Positions 22,507 to 34,982 of a DNA stretch of 64,000 bases are shown here, in pieces. Position 1 is the first letter of the stretch. The number at the start of each line of letters is the position of its first letter. This DNA is from Choanephora cucurbitarum (Eukaryota > Mucoromycota > Mucoromycetes > Mucorales > Choanephoraceae). The stretch spans positions 186,001 to 250,000 of the forward strand of contig JAIWNI010000002.1 of assembly GCA_025331435.1 (NCBI GenBank), read 5' to 3'. The notes beneath the pieces were generated by a model. It ran no database searches and was not told the origin of the DNA. It saw nothing but the letters and a program-made list of their open reading frames with translations. The position numbers and the translations under genes were made by a program.

Positions 22507-23682
22507 ATGTCTGTATCCACGGTTAATACAAGCAATGTTGCTGCAGCTGAATTGATTATTCCTCCAAAGAAAATCATTCATGACAAAAAGCCTATTTCTT
22601 ATCAAACTTTGTTACTTGGTGCAGGTAAAGATTTTGCGTTAGAAAGTAGAAGGATAGAAAGAACTTACCTCTAAACAGGTCTACACTTGTTTGAAACAAC
22701 TACTTTGGGACAGCCATTCGAGGTTATGAAGACTCAAATGGCTGCTAATCGTGGCCAGCCTTTGCCTATGGTATTGAAATCTATCTATAGTCGTGGAGGT
22801 ATTTTTGGTTTCTACCAAGGGCTTATCCCATGGGCTTGGATTGAAGCAAGTACCAAAGGTGCCGTCTTGTTATTCACAGCATCTGAGTTGGAGTACCGTG
22901 CTTTGGCTGCAGGTGCCTCACCCTTTTTGGTAAGCTAGATCTTGTTTGTTATATTATAGATGATGACTTATACACATGAAACAAGGCTGGTATTGTAGGA
23001 GGTATGGGTGGCGGTATTGCTCAAGCTTATAGCACCATGGGCTTCTGTACGTTCATGAAAACAGTGGAAGTTACGAGACAGAAATCAGGTAAAAAGAAGA
23101 TAGAAAGAAGGAAAAACAGACAAAAAACTACATGATCTCTTACTTTCTTTTTGCTCTCAAATAGGCGGAAATACATCTACATTTAGTATTGCAGCTGATA
23201 TATTCAAGCGAGAAGGCATTGCTGGTATCAACAAAGGTGTGAATGCAGTTGCCCTTCGACAATGTACCAATTGGGCTTCTCGATTCGGTATTGCTCGATT
23301 TGCACAAGATGCTATTGTCAAGTACCGACACAATGGTCAAGGAGCCAAAGCAGATCATGTCGATAAAATTCTTGCCTCTATTGCTGCTGGTGGTCTCTCT
23401 TGTTGGAATCAACCATTGGAAGTTATTCGAGTAGAGATGCAGAGTCAATTAAAGACTGTTGGTAGACCAGAAAAGATGACTTTGATGAATACTACAAAAT
23501 ACATTTATCAACAGAATGGTCTAGGAGGATTTTATCGTGGTGTAATGCCTCGTATTGGCTTGGGCATCTGGCAAACACTTGTGATGGTGGCTATGGGTAA
23601 GACATTAGATTAAGCATGAAATCTATCAAATTCACACTAACACATCTAATTAGGTGATTATTTCCGTGCTCGTATTAAATAA
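22507..23682 (+). CDS. YHM2: Mitochondrial citrate/2-oxoglutarate carrier Yhm2
   Basis: Five exons (22507..22624, 22679..22929, 22986..23088, 23165..23596, 23654..23682) give 310 residues. It is a three-repeat mitochondrial carrier: [15 protein letters not shown] (first signature), [20 protein letters not shown] and GAVLLF, then [50 protein letters not shown] and [17 protein letters not shown]. These segments are characteristic of Yhm2, which exports citrate in exchange for oxoglutarate across the inner membrane, supporting cytosolic NADPH, and was first described as an mtDNA-associated protein. The last exon contributes only GDYFRARIK. Strong match across its full length. Confidence 0.95.
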
Positions 23683-23990
23683 GTCCTTTTTTGTATGTAT
23701 AAAGCAATAATACAGTTCTATTCTTGTCATATAGTCTTTTATATATAAAGTATTTGCGTTTTTGTTTGTGTTTCTGATGTGGTTCCATCGACTGTTTTTC
23801 TCGTCATTTAAGTACTTCCAAAAGGTCTGCAGTAGGTTGAATCAAACAGATTAAGGCCAGTGGGGGGGGGGTTGATTCGCACAAAAGCAGTGTGAATCCT
23901 TCAAAAAGTCTATCCACAAAACTGGTCCGATTTTTTGTTTTTTCGTCCCTTTTTTTCCTTCTCTCTTTTTTTGCAAGAAAAAAGACGTCG
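23683..23990. other. Intergenic region with G10 run
   Basis: 308 nt; carries G10 at 23862-23871 and a T-rich leader before the ATG at 23991. No gene seen. Confidence 0.55.
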
Positions 23991-26124
23991 ATGTCTCCAG
24001 CTACCCTTAGTCCTGTTGATCAGCTTGCTCGAGTTCTTGCACCCAACTCAGGTGCATCCATCTCTGAAAAAGTCTCTCTTCTTCAAGCCTTTTCTGCTAC
24101 TTTAAATGGTATAATTTGTTTGTTTTTAACAAACTATTATCTAACGTCTCTCTTTTCAATAGACGTGTTAACTTTAGAAAGATCGCTTCAGATATTAAAC
24201 CAAATCCCTTTACAGCTCTTCTATCTCGGTTTCTCAGCAGAGGATGAGCGATTGACGATTGTGCTGTGTGAAGTGATCAATAAGATCTTGCAGCCTTTTA
24301 GTTATGAACAAATTATGTCTGAGGAAAATAAGGTAAGCGAATTATGTAAGTCTTCTTCTGGTGGAGTTATTAACGCATAACAGACCTTTCTGGTTCAAGG
24401 CTTGACTCATTTCACACCTGAAATTCGTTATTTGTCACTTCAACAAGTATTCAAATGCCTTTCATCCAATCAATCTGTGTCAGATATGACCCATTCAGAT
24501 GTATTCCCCTTGGTAGTGGCTACTATTGCTTTCCAAGATACACATACAGCCAATAAAGCAAGCGATCTCTTGTTTCAAATAACCCAAACAACACCAGGAC
24601 AAGAAGCTTTCTTTGGTCCTACCTGCATGGCTATGTTGAAACAGTTATTACAAGTGTAAAGTATGATCTATCACTTACAAATGCATATACATTGAAGCTC
24701 ATCTGTAACCAAAAAAAAATAGCAACGGCACAATTAGTTTCAGAGTCTATGATCTATTGATTAAAGTAGCTACCATCTCGGATAATCACTTCAAGGAATG
24801 TGAAGCTTCAGGCCTTTTGAGTGCATTTACGCGTGAACTTGCTTCGGATGATCTTTTGCTAAAGATCAATGCTATTGAGCTTTTAAATGAGGTAAAGCCA
24901 AGGAAGAAAAGTGTACATAAGGACTAATGACAAATCTAGATTGCGGCTACACCTAGTGGATTATCGTTTTTGGAAAAAGCTAATTTGATAAATACAATTG
25001 CCGCTGTCTTAGATAATACAGATGATTCTGATGTGGTTGTCCAATTAGTCAAATGTGCTGTTATCAAGTTTTTTGGTAATCTCGGTGAAAACAAAGTAAG
25101 TTTAATTCTGATCATTAGCAGAAGAAGTCTAAAGACACAATGATTCAGGCAATTGATTTCGAACCATTTGACACTCAATATCGTATACTGGAGAGAATTG
25201 GAGCATGCTTGGAAAGCTCAAATATTGAAATCCTGGTAAGAAGAAAACATTTTCGTTTGGCTTACCAACATTGACAAACTCATTTCTCCTTATAAACAGA
25301 TTGTTACTGTTTCTACACTAGGCCTTTTGGGATCTCATATAGACGGTTTAAAAACAATCTATAGTCATCAAAACAAGCGGTTGATTCAAAGGCTTCTTGA
25401 GATCTATGGTGCTTCTGTTGGCCAATTGAAAAGTGTCTGTCTACAAACAATCTCTAAATGGTTATCTAACAAGTAAAGACGATCAAAAAACTAACTCTTT
25501 TCTGCTGATTTTAAACAACATCCCTTTTGTTTTTAGAGACGACAACAATTCGCAAGAAGCAGAACACTTGACATTGGATATTTACGATCATCTGGAAGGT
25601 AAAGGAAAAGATAGGCCGATGGGTAGAGGGAGGTCTAAACAGGTTGAGATTTAGGTCGCCCTTCCACTTTGCTGAGTATTGTCAAGGAGGCCAAACAACC
25701 AGATGATAGTCTTCGCATAGCTGCATTTGCTGTCATGCAGTCAATTGCATGTCATACATGGGGCATCCAGGTAAAAAGAAAAAAAATGTGACCAACCCTT
25801 AAACTGAATTGACGATTTATCCATAAATAAGAAAATGGCAAACTCTAGCGAATTTATGAATTACATTTTGAACAGAACAACAGAATATGATGAACAAGGA
25901 CAGGTAAGATAGAACAAAGTTTTCTTTTTTTAAAATTTTATAAAGTATGAATCTCATCATTATTATTGGATCAGACTTGGAAATATGCTATTGTCCAGAC
26001 CATGGCCGGAGCACCTGATGCATCCAGTGTGTTTGCAAACTATTATCAACAACTTCAAGTCTATGTTCGTCAAGGCCCTTTCTTCCGTGTAGTCGAACCT
26101 GTAGCTGCTGTGGAGAACAGCTAA
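23991..26124 (+). CDS. PSMD5: 26S proteasome assembly chaperone PSMD5 (S5b)
   Basis: Eleven exons (23991..24108, 24163..24332, 24384..24655, 24723..24891, 24940..25095, 25149..25235, 25300..25472, 25537..25598, 25655..25770, 25832..25903, 25975..26124), all in phase, give 514 residues; the animal protein is about 504. ARM/HEAT-like helices fill the chain. Family landmarks are FRVYDLLIKVATIS, ECEASGLLSAFTRELASDD, VIKFFGNLGE, STLGLLGSHIDGL and a C-terminus with QLQVYVRQGPFFRVVEPVAA. PSMD5 holds base ATPase subunits (Rpt2/Rpt1 module) during regulatory particle assembly. Budding yeast uses the very divergent Hsm3 for this, so the animal-like form here is notable. Cytosol and nucleus. Confidence 0.9.
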
Positions 26125-26422
26125 ATGTATTAACAAACAAAACTTCGGAAGAATTCCTTATTATAACCCCTCCTCCCCCTCTTAAGAGTTATTTTTATAT
26201 CCAAATCACTCTCTTTATTTTTATCTTAAGGGAGGGTTTAGGGGACTTCGTCACTAACAGAATAAAGGCTGCTTGAAACCTTCTTTATTTTCTATACTTT
26301 CATGTGGTGACTATATCAATTTCCTTTATTCTTCTTCTTTCTTTGTTCTCTTTTCATTATCATCGTCCTATTTTCTTCTTCATCATCTCTATCTTATTTT
26401 TCTTCTTTATCTTCTCCTTATA

Positions 26423-27665
26423 ATGAAAGATTCAAGTCTTGTTTCGGAATTCCCTTCTTTATCATCACTAACGCTCACATCGAGAAACAGCCCTTTTTAT
26501 AGTAAATCAATCACCTCCTCAACAACAAATTTATCATCTTACAATCATCAACCGATTTCTAAACCAATTGACGATGAGAAAGTCAAATATGAACATTATA
26601 GAGTAGATCTCGAGTCAAGCAAAAAATATTCAACACATTGGTGTATCATTCCTCGATTCCTTAAAGTAAAGCATTTTCGAAAGCGCAATCGGTATACACA
26701 CCATTTGAACCAGTATGGTAAACTACAACAAAACCAAGTCGGAACTGGTGCTTCAGCTGTCGTCTTGTTGACACATCCAATCATTGACAGTGAAGGGAAA
26801 ATGCGAGTCTATGCAATTAAAGTATTTCAAAAGAGAAAATCACGAGAAAACGACAGATCGTTTATGAAAAAGTTAATCAGTGAATTCTGTATTGCTTCAG
26901 CCTTGGAGCATCTAAATATCTGCAAAACATTGGATTTGGTATTAGACGAAAAGAAACGTTATTGTATAGTCATGGAATATGTAAGTTCTTCCTTTGTATG
27001 CCCCCCTTTTTCTTCCTAAATATGATTGAATGTATCTTACCCCCTTTAGTTTTTCTTTCTAATCAACTTGTTTGATTTAGTGCTCAGGAGGCGATTTGTA
27101 TTCATATATCAAAGAAGGCCATCTTGAGGACTCAATAGATGAAACGCATGATCTCTTTAAGCAACTCCTCACAGGACTCTCCTATCTTCATGAATTAGGT
27201 GTGGCTCATCGCGATATCAAGCCCGAGAATCTCTTGTTAGTCAAGAAAAGGGAACACTGTTCGATCTTGAAAATTACAGACTTTGGAGAAGCAGATGTAT
27301 TCCGGGAGACATGGCAACCAACAAATCACCGCCTTTCATATGGTCTATGTGGGTCTACACCATACATCGCTCCTGAAATATTTTTGCATTTTAAACAAGG
27401 CTATATAGCGAGTCAAGCTGATGTCTGGTCGGCTGGTATCGTTTACTTCTGCATGAGAATGAATGGTGTACCCTTTTTCTCGGCGCAACAGACGGACAGC
27501 AACTATCGACTCTATCAAAAGCATTATAGCCTATCCAATTATCCAGCATTTGATTCATTTGATCATGAAAGTCGGCAAATGCTATATGCCATGTTGAATG
27601 TTAATCCAGATGAAAGGCTGACTGTAAAAGATCTACTTGAATCGAATTGGTTGACTCGAAATTAA
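26423..27665 (+). CDS. Serine/threonine protein kinase, HAL/SAT4 (NPR-like) group
   Basis: Two exons (26423..26980, 27081..27665) give 380 residues. The N-terminal 80 residues are Ser/Thr-rich and disordered. Kinase motifs in order: glycine loop VGTGASAVVLL, YAIKVF (Lys), HLNICKTLDLVLD, hinge MEYCSGGDLY, catalytic HRDIKPENLL, ITDFGEADVF, CGSTPYIAPEIF and DVWSAGIVYFCM. The insert between DFG and APE with FRETWQ...LCGS resembles HAL4/HAL5-type fungal kinases that control transporter stability, so a role in nutrient or ion transport is inferred. All catalytic residues are present. I start at ATG 26423 because the frame upstream encodes only a hydrophobic CT-rich leader. Confidence 0.88.
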
Positions 27666-29719
27666 AAAGAAGCAACCCTTTGCCCTTTTGATTCATGCAA
27701 ATTTTTTTGGGATTTTTTTTTTTCTTTTTATGCAATCATAAATCATGTTGTCGTTTTATTGTTAATAGTAACAACAATGTGGAATCACTTCACTATGAAA
27801 TATGTAAGAATTTGAGAAGACTGCGGTTTTTTATGGAATGACAAAACATAGGGCTAATGAAGTAGACGAAGAGAATTTATATGGAAACACCAACCAAGAA
27901 AGAATCTGACTATGAGATTATATTGTGCTAAACAAGAACACAAGTAAATCGCAGCAAAACAGTCAACTTGTAATCTGTATACTGTTGAACGCACTGACGA
28001 CAAGCAGCTTTCTAGAACATGCGAAGATAAAGGAGACGAAAAACAAAATGATACTCATTGTCATTCTTTCTTTTCTCTGTTCATATTGAGAGCACTCTCA
28101 GGAAAGATGTCGTTTCTGTCTTTAGCATTCACTGAAGCAGCTGAGAGAGAAAAGCTCGCACAGAGCTACCTATCATGTCCATAGTCTATCCCAGCAAAAA
28201 AGGAAAAGCACCATCTAACTTGAGTTCATGAATAAAATAGAGGGTGCTCGATCATTAATGTCTTTTTAATAATATAACTATGAAGGTTGCTGACATATAA
28301 CTTTTTTGGTTTTAGACTTCAATGATCGTCTTAAAGCTATTTCCTTCGATGTTTTATTCGTATAACCAATATTTCCAATTAGCTCCACATATTCAGTAAG
28401 ACTTATAGTGTCAGTAACCCAAGTTTTGGAGCTATAGAGTTGTACAATGATTTGCGTTTAAAAAGGTCATCTTATATCTAGCTAATTAAGATCATAGACT
28501 TCTCTCATCAATGCTGTGTCTTGTAAGAGCTATTGTTAAAGCAAGGAAGCTGTTCATGCTTATTCGCTGTACATATCAACAAATACGATACTAAACTCAT
28601 ACATATGCCATCTTTAGCTATGGAAACTTGGTATGCTATTGTCAGCATGCAACTTTATAATATCTTATTTACAAAATTAGTTTGAATGCTCCGTGTAAAG
28701 AGCGACCAAAACAAAGGATATTGAAATATGATTGCTATACTATAAAAACTACTCGAAGTAAATGAACACATTATGTTTTTTGTTGTATTAAAATTCCTGA
28801 ACATAGGCAAGTATACTTGATATATATGAAATCGTCTATTAATTTATAGTGCTTCATCATACAAAAGGTTAAACTCTATGGAACATCACTTTAAGATGCA
28901 GTGATGCAATCGAAAATGACTACATCTGGCTGGTGTGATCAAATATCCCTGACCTTTTATTTTAGCCCAAAACCATTGTCAGTATGTTGATGTAAGCCTA
29001 CTTTTACGAATATGATACTATTGTAATTGGAATAATCTCTATATGGTTTTAGAAGAGAAGTGGTTAGTTCCACATCAACCTTAAACAGAAAATAGAATAT
29101 GATATTAATGCTGATACTAAGGTAGAGAGAGAGAAAAAAAAAGAAAAATGTTGGTGTCAAATTGGTACACAGAAGTCGCTAGATTCAAGAGTTTGCTCGA
29201 TTACTAGATTGTGGTCAAATTCTTAGTAATTGTCATATTATCGCAATAAAAGTCATGTTGTATGCCACTAGCACTCTAAATTAAAGTTTATGAGAGACAC
29301 TTATTTTTGGGTGCACCTCTAAGGTGCTGGATCCCGAGCCGTAATCATAAGTCCGAGAGCAGCTTGATTGTCTGCCTTGCTTTTGCTTCGACTCCAATTT
29401 TCTATGGATCTCTCTAAGCTTTTGGTTATCAAATGTTTTAGCGGATATCAAAGACTATAAGCAAAGTCTTGGATAATATGCATTTGCAAGCTTTACTTTT
29501 AGTAGAACAAGCCATAGAGTAATATGTATAAACGCATACAAATACATGAGTCAGCAAGAGGCACAAATGAGTCTATCGCTTTGTCAATGTTTATTCACCC
29601 TTTTTTTTTGTTGAAGTTGCGCCATTTGTATTTCGTACCTCCTTATTGGCCCTGCGGAGAACTTTTTCTGAAAAAAAAAAACAGCGATCAATCAAATCAT
29701 CTTTTCTCTGCTTTTCAAA
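27666..29719. other. Intergenic region, 2.05 kb
   Basis: I see no gene, tRNA or repeat on either strand. Reading frames are short and random; the DNA is AT-rich. The last 200 nt contain T-tracts leading to the aminotransferase start. Confidence 0.55.
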
Positions 29720-31446
29720 ATGAATCTTCAAAGAACCCGCCGAATTTTATCCTCTTCTTCTTTTTTATTTCATTATCAACAAAGAACTTTTTCAACAAAG
29801 ATGAGTCCACCACAAATCAAGCCAGCTGAGCGTGTATCTCATTTTGGCAGAGATGGTAAACTATGCCTATCTTTTTCCAACAAACAAGGCTAACAACAGA
29901 AGTTAGTGTGGTCTATTTTCACCCCTCTTGCATTAGAAACTAAAGCTATCAACTTGGGTCAAGGTTTTATGAAGTAAGATAGACGAATTACGCGCTTATG
30001 CACATGCCTATTGTACTAAAATTATAGTATGTTAGCTTTGCTCCTCCTGCTGTTGTTCAAGCTGCCGCCAAAGAAGCGTTAGAGACTGTTGAAGCCAATC
30101 ACTATAGGTAGAACATGATATCGTAACAAGGTGGAATAGAAATAATAATCTAGTTTCTTTTAGTCATCCTAAGGGTCGTATAAGATTAAGACAAGCTATT
30201 GCTGCTTCATACGGTAAAGAGCTTAATCGTGAATTAGATCCTGAGACAGAGATCCTTGTTAGTGCTGGTGCAAATGAAGGTAAGTAAAACCAGAAGACAA
30301 CTTTTATTTTTCATTTTTTTTAAGAAAACAATGATAGGCATGTTCGCTACCTTTGCTGGTTTCTTAGATGAAGGAGATGAAGTGATTTGTATGGAGCCTT
30401 TCTTTGATCAATATATCGTAAGAGATTTGCTTGTCTTTTATTTTGATATATTTTTGACTAAACATATTATGCGGGGTAAATGTATAGCCTAATATTACCA
30501 TGAATGGTGGTAAGCCCGTCTATGTACCTCTTAGACCACCATCTGATGCCTCTGATCGTGCTGTCTCTTCACATGAATGGAAGTTGGATATGAACGAGCT
30601 TAGATCTAAGATTACATCTAGAACAAAGATTATTGTTGTCAATACACCACACAATCCTGTTGGCAAAGTATTCGACGAAGATGAATTGCGTGCTATTGGT
30701 CAAGTAGCCGAAGAACACAATTTGATTATTTTATCCGATGAAGTGGTAACTATTCACGAAAAGAAAAAAGAAATAAGGGTGCTTATGATATTCATCATGT
30801 CTGTCTCTCTCTTTTTTTTCTTTAGTATGATCGCCTCTACTATCCTCCTTTAAACAAATTCCCTAGAATTGCTACTCTTGATAATTTCTGGCAACGCACT
30901 ATTACCGTTGGGTCTGCTGGTAAATCATTCGCCGCCACTGGCTGGCGTGTCGGATGGCTTATTGGCCCTGAACATTTGATCAAGCATGCTTTTGCTGCTC
31001 AAACTCGTGTCATCTTTTGTGTCAACTCACCTTGTCAAGAAGCTGTTGCTTCAGGTCTTGAAGCATCACTGACACAACCCATCTTCCAAGAGCAGATTGA
31101 CGCCTATCTCAAGAAGCGTTCCATTCTCTCTAAAGTGTTTGATGAACTTGGCTTGTCTTACACTGTACCTGAAGGTTCTTATTTTATTCTTGTCAACACT
31201 AGCAAGATTCAGATTCCAAAGGACTTTGAATTCCCTGATATTTTAAATGATCGTGGTGATGATTTTAAGACATGTTATTGGCTTACAAAGCATATCGGTG
31301 TCTGTGCTATCCCACCTTCTGACTTCTATGCTAAAGACCATTGGCATATGGCAGCTAACTTTGCTCGTTTTGCTTTCTGTAAAACAGATGAAGTCTTAGA
31401 ACAAGCTGTGGAACGTTTGAGAGAGATCAAAAAATACATTGCCTAG
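29720..31446 (+). CDS. BNA3: Class I PLP aminotransferase, kynurenine aminotransferase type (Bna3-like)
   Basis: Seven exons (29720..29855, 29907..29973, 30036..30107, 30164..30279, 30338..30417, 30488..30745, 30826..31446) give 449 residues. The first 27 residues (MNLQRTRRILSSSS...RTFSTK) look like a mitochondrial presequence, with a second Met at MSPPQ that could start a cytosolic form. Fold I landmarks are INLGQGFMNF, YSHPKGRIRLRQAIA, SAGANEGMFA, VVNTPHNPVGKVF, LSDEVYDRLYY and the PLP lysine in TVGSAGKSFAATGWRVGW. The enzyme transaminates kynurenine to kynurenate with a 2-oxo acid acceptor; related glutamine/cysteine-conjugate transaminases cannot be ruled out. Confidence 0.88.
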
Positions 31447-31547
31447 ATTCCTATTAGAAACAATAATAAAAACTGAGATTTAATCAGATAACAAAAGATA
31501 TCTTCTTTTTTTTATCAAATTCTATCTTGTTCCCTTTCTTCTTTAAT

Positions 31548-32885
31548 ATGACTGACATCTTACCTAATAACCCACCTTACCCTGCTTACAGAGCTACCAA
31601 CAAAGAGAGTTTTGCTTATGATACTACTGTTAGACGTTGGCCAATTATTATCGATAGTGCCATCACTGATGTCAAGACAACTTCTGCTGAATCTAAACAA
31701 GAACGCGTAGAAGAAAGTGAAAACATAATTAGTGCACTTGAAGAAATTAAACAAGAAATTGCAAAGGATACACCTCTGAGACTTATTAAAGATAAACGAC
31801 ATGATGCCGAGAAGTGGAATGAAGATCTAACAAAATATTTTCCCGAGGCTACCTGGTTCAGTGGCACTTGGTTGTTCAATGAATGTTATCTTTATAGACG
31901 TATAGCCGAAATCTTCAACAATTCAAAGCACTGGGTTGACTATGATTGCTTTGAGCGCCAAAAAAACGATACCTTCAAAGGGTCATACAATGCTGTCTTT
32001 GACTTGGCCCGCAAGATGCCCGAGTTGATCAAGCCTATGCCAGAAGAAAAGCAAGAAATTATCTATGATGAACTCATTCAAATCTGTCTCTGGGGAAATG
32101 CAACAGACCTGAGTTTATTGACCAACATGTCTCAAGAAGATATTCATCGCTTGCAGGCTGTAGAGCAAGATCGTTTGGCAGAGCGCCGCAAGTTTATCTT
32201 GGCAGACGACACTGAGAAGTTGTGGCAAAAGATCAAGACGCTAGACAATGACCGTGTTGATTTTGTCTTAGATAACTCTGGCTTTGAAGTTTATGTTGAC
32301 ATGATTTTTGCTGACTGGTTGTTGCAAACAAAGAAAGCAGGCAAAGTAGTCTTCAACTGTAAGACAATCCCTTGGTTTGTATCTGATGTTATGCCCAAGG
32401 ACATGCCTTTGATGTTTGATCATTGCTTGGACCGTGATTTCTTTCCTCATAGAGAAGATCGATCAGAAGAGGATTTCCAAGCTTTAGAGGTGATGGTTAA
32501 GCGTTGGAAGGACTATGTGGCTACTGGCCAACTTGAAATTCGCTCAGATGATTTTTGGTGTACAGGACATGCCTATTGGTATATGGAATCAGTTGCACCT
32601 GAACTCTTCCAAGACCTTGCTACTCAATCCAAACTGGTAATCTTTAAAGGTGATTTGAACTTCAGAAAACTGGTCTTTGATTGCGACTGGCCAGTGACAA
32701 CTCCTTTCAGAGAAGCCATTGGTCCTTCCATGGCCGAAAAGTTCACAAACATTGTCAGCTTGCGTACCAACAAGGCAGACCCCATTGTAGGACTGACTGA
32801 AGAGACAAAAAAAGAAATCGAAAGCAAAGCTAGCAGAGATGAATGGCGTTTCAGTGGAAAATATGCCGTAGTTGTGTATAACTAA
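31548..32885 (+). CDS. DUF89/ARMT1-type metal-dependent damage-control phosphatase
   Basis: A single exon of 445 residues from ATG 31548 (MTDILPNNPPYPAYR). Family III DUF89 landmarks are FAYDTTVRRWP near the start, TWLFNECYLYRRI, VLDNSGFEVYVDMIFADWLL (metal/phosphate-binding Asp-Asn), FKGDLNFRKLVFD and LRTNKADPIVG near the end. These enzymes hydrolyse damaged sugar phosphates such as fructose-1-phosphate using Mn or Ni/Co; a protein carboxyl-methyl activity was proposed for the human member. Cytosolic, no signal. Its stop lies 17 nt from the stop of the convergent dehydrogenase gene. Confidence 0.93.
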   Translation: MTDILPNNPPYPAYRATNKESFAYDTTVRRWPIIIDSAITDVKTTSAESKQERVEESENIISALEEIKQEIAKDTPLRLIKDKRHDAEKWNEDLTKYFPEATWFSGTWLFNECYLYRRIAEIFNNSKHWVDYDCFERQKNDTFKGSYNAVFDLARKMPELIKPMPEEKQEIIYDELIQICLWGNATDLSLLTNMSQEDIHRLQAVEQDRLAERRKFILADDTEKLWQKIKTLDNDRVDFVLDNSGFEVYVDMIFADWLLQTKKAGKVVFNCKTIPWFVSDVMPKDMPLMFDHCLDRDFFPHREDRSEEDFQALEVMVKRWKDYVATGQLEIRSDDFWCTGHAYWYMESVAPELFQDLATQSKLVIFKGDLNFRKLVFDCDWPVTTPFREAIGPSMAEKFTNIVSLRTNKADPIVGLTEETKKEIESKASRDEWRFSGKYAVVVYN

Positions 32886-32902
32886 ATAATAAATACTGGC
32901 GT

Positions 32903-33981
32903 TTATTGCTTTGAATAATCATAAAATCCCTTTCCGCTTTTGCGGCCAAAGTTGCCTATAGCACAAAGCTCTTCAAGGGTAGGAGACGACTGTGTAATTG
33001 AGGGATCAAGTGCATTCTTGTCAGCCCAACCATCGACAATTGATTTCATGGTATCCAATCCAACTAACTTTCGTGAGACATGTATCAGTTTTAAAGAAGA
33101 TCAAATTAAACACACTCTACTTACATCAGCAAGTTCAAGTGGGCCCATAGGCATACCAGCACCTAGTTTCATAGCAGTATCAATATCTGGAATAGAGGCT
33201 TCTCCTCGATCAACAATACGGAATGCTTCCATCATGTAAGGCACTAAAAGTCGGTTGACAATGAACCTATATAATTTCAAATCAGCTTGTATTGGACGAT
33301 ATGGATAAAATAGCTTCTTCAAATTTACCCAGGTGTATCTTTACACGCAACTGGTGTCTTTCCGATTTTTTTGGCAAAATCATTCAAATCCTCAAGTACC
33401 TCTCTTGATACCTGGTCAGTCCTTACAATTTCAACTAACTTCATAGCAGGCACAGGATTAAAAAAATGTAGCCCAGCAAATCGTTTTTGGCGTTCAGGGC
33501 TGGTAGCATCAGCAATCGATTTGATGGATAGCGATGATGTGTTTGAACAAAAGATAGTGTGTTGAGGGGCAGATCGATCCATGCCCTCAAAGAGCTTATG
33601 CTTAGTCCCAATATTCTCTACAATAGCTTCCACCACCAAATCTGCATTTCTAACTGATGCGTTTGCATCAGTAGTAAGATGAATGTTCCCAAGTACTTTA
33701 GAAATGTACTCTTTTTGTTGGTCTTCGCTATCAGCAAATTTTTTGCGAGCAACGCGTTGAAGAGACTTGGAGATAATAGTCTTTCCGTTTTCAAGAGACG
33801 CGTCTGAAGTGTCTACTACAGTAACACTGCAATTGGCTTGAGCAGCTACCTGAGCGATACCTGAACCCATCAATCCGGCACCAATGACCGTAATAATGTT
33901 GAATTCTTTGAAACGCAAAGCACTGGTAGAAAATGATCGATAGTGACCACTAACTAGTCTAGGTAATTGCTTATGAAACAT
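32903..33981 (-). CDS. Mitochondrial L-3-hydroxyacyl-CoA dehydrogenase
   Basis: Three exons (33329..33981, 33125..33266, 32903..33067) give 319 residues. A 25-residue basic, Ser-rich N-terminus (FSTSALRF) fits mitochondrial import. The Rossmann motif [14 protein letters not shown] binds [41 protein letters not shown] (catalytic His) and [15 protein letters not shown] follow, then GPLELAD and KSGKGFYDY at the C-terminus. It performs the third step of beta-oxidation for short and medium chains. Converges on the DUF89 gene with 17 nt between stop codons. Confidence 0.94.
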
Positions 33982-34982
33982 AATTGATGATGAAAAAGAA
34001 AAAGAAAGAAAGGAAGAAAGGAGAGAGTATATGCGGCCGCGTGTTATTTTAGTACTAATCTCTTCACATGCAATCCAGTCTTGTGAAAGTTTGGAAATTA
34101 GTCTCTGATTGGCTATTTCATTACGGTTTATCTTTCTGGCGTTCTTAAACAGATAGTTATAGAAGTGAAATCAATCAAAAAGAGAAATTGGCTCTGCTCG
34201 CACTCTAACCACTTACAACCAGACACTTGTCAGTCAAATATACAAGTACGCTGTTTTTATTTTATTAACCAAATCCTTACAAGACTCACTCATAAGTTGT
34301 TTCAAGCCAGGGCGTTTATTTGTTCTTCCTTACCGTGAGTACTTTGTAATCTGCTGATAACGGAGATATTGTTTGTGAAGAAACTAGCCTGCTTCAACAG
34401 TATTTCATTGAGATTGCGTGCATCATTCCTACATGCTATGAATCTATTGGGTCCAATTGTCACACTACCATATACATTCTTCCTAATCAAGTATGCTCGG
34501 ATCCAGTCCAGCTGAGCTTGCAAGACCTCATCTCAACACAAAGCAAGAATATACCATGGCTCAGCTTCCTCTTAAGCATTATGCCATATAAATTGCTTTG
34601 AAGAGCAATTTATCTGTCAAGAAAGCAACCTTTACTAAGCCATAAACACTTTAGCTCCACGGAGTCTGTCGAGCATAAATGTCAAACAGTTTGCAATGAC
34701 TTCAAGGAACTAACTCATCTACACATCATCTCAATACACCTTTACAGATCTCTTCATCTTCCTCTCAGAGTAAAGCAAACAGATTGCCGCCTCTTCTTTG
34801 CTCTCTCTGAGTACACTGAATGTCCATATGGCTTGCAACCTTTTTTCTTCGATCGATTCTTTGCTCTTCTGTCACTTTTCCCTTTTTGGAAATTACTCAT
34901 AGTATGAGCACTTTTGTTTTTCAATATGTTACATTGAAATATCGCTTTGCGATAATAGTTGTAAACTATAGGTATAGCTGGT
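33982..34982. other. Region between dehydrogenase promoter and truncated Helitron
   Basis: A NotI-like GCGGCCGC at about 34033 lies in the dehydrogenase leader. A 9-bp perfect hairpin (TAAATTGCT...AGCAATTTA) lies at about 34589-34612. A minus-strand open frame at 34302-34523 has no ATG and no recognised family. Part of this DNA may be Helitron remnant, but no terminus could be fixed. Confidence 0.4.

Noticed and set aside
34302..34523. Minus-strand 73-residue frame left of the Helitron
   Set aside because: No ATG, no splice partner and no recognisable motif; kept only as a note in the intergenic entry.
34589..34612. Perfect 9-bp hairpin as a possible Helitron 3' terminus
   Set aside because: No CTRR tetranucleotide follows at the expected distance in the minus orientation.
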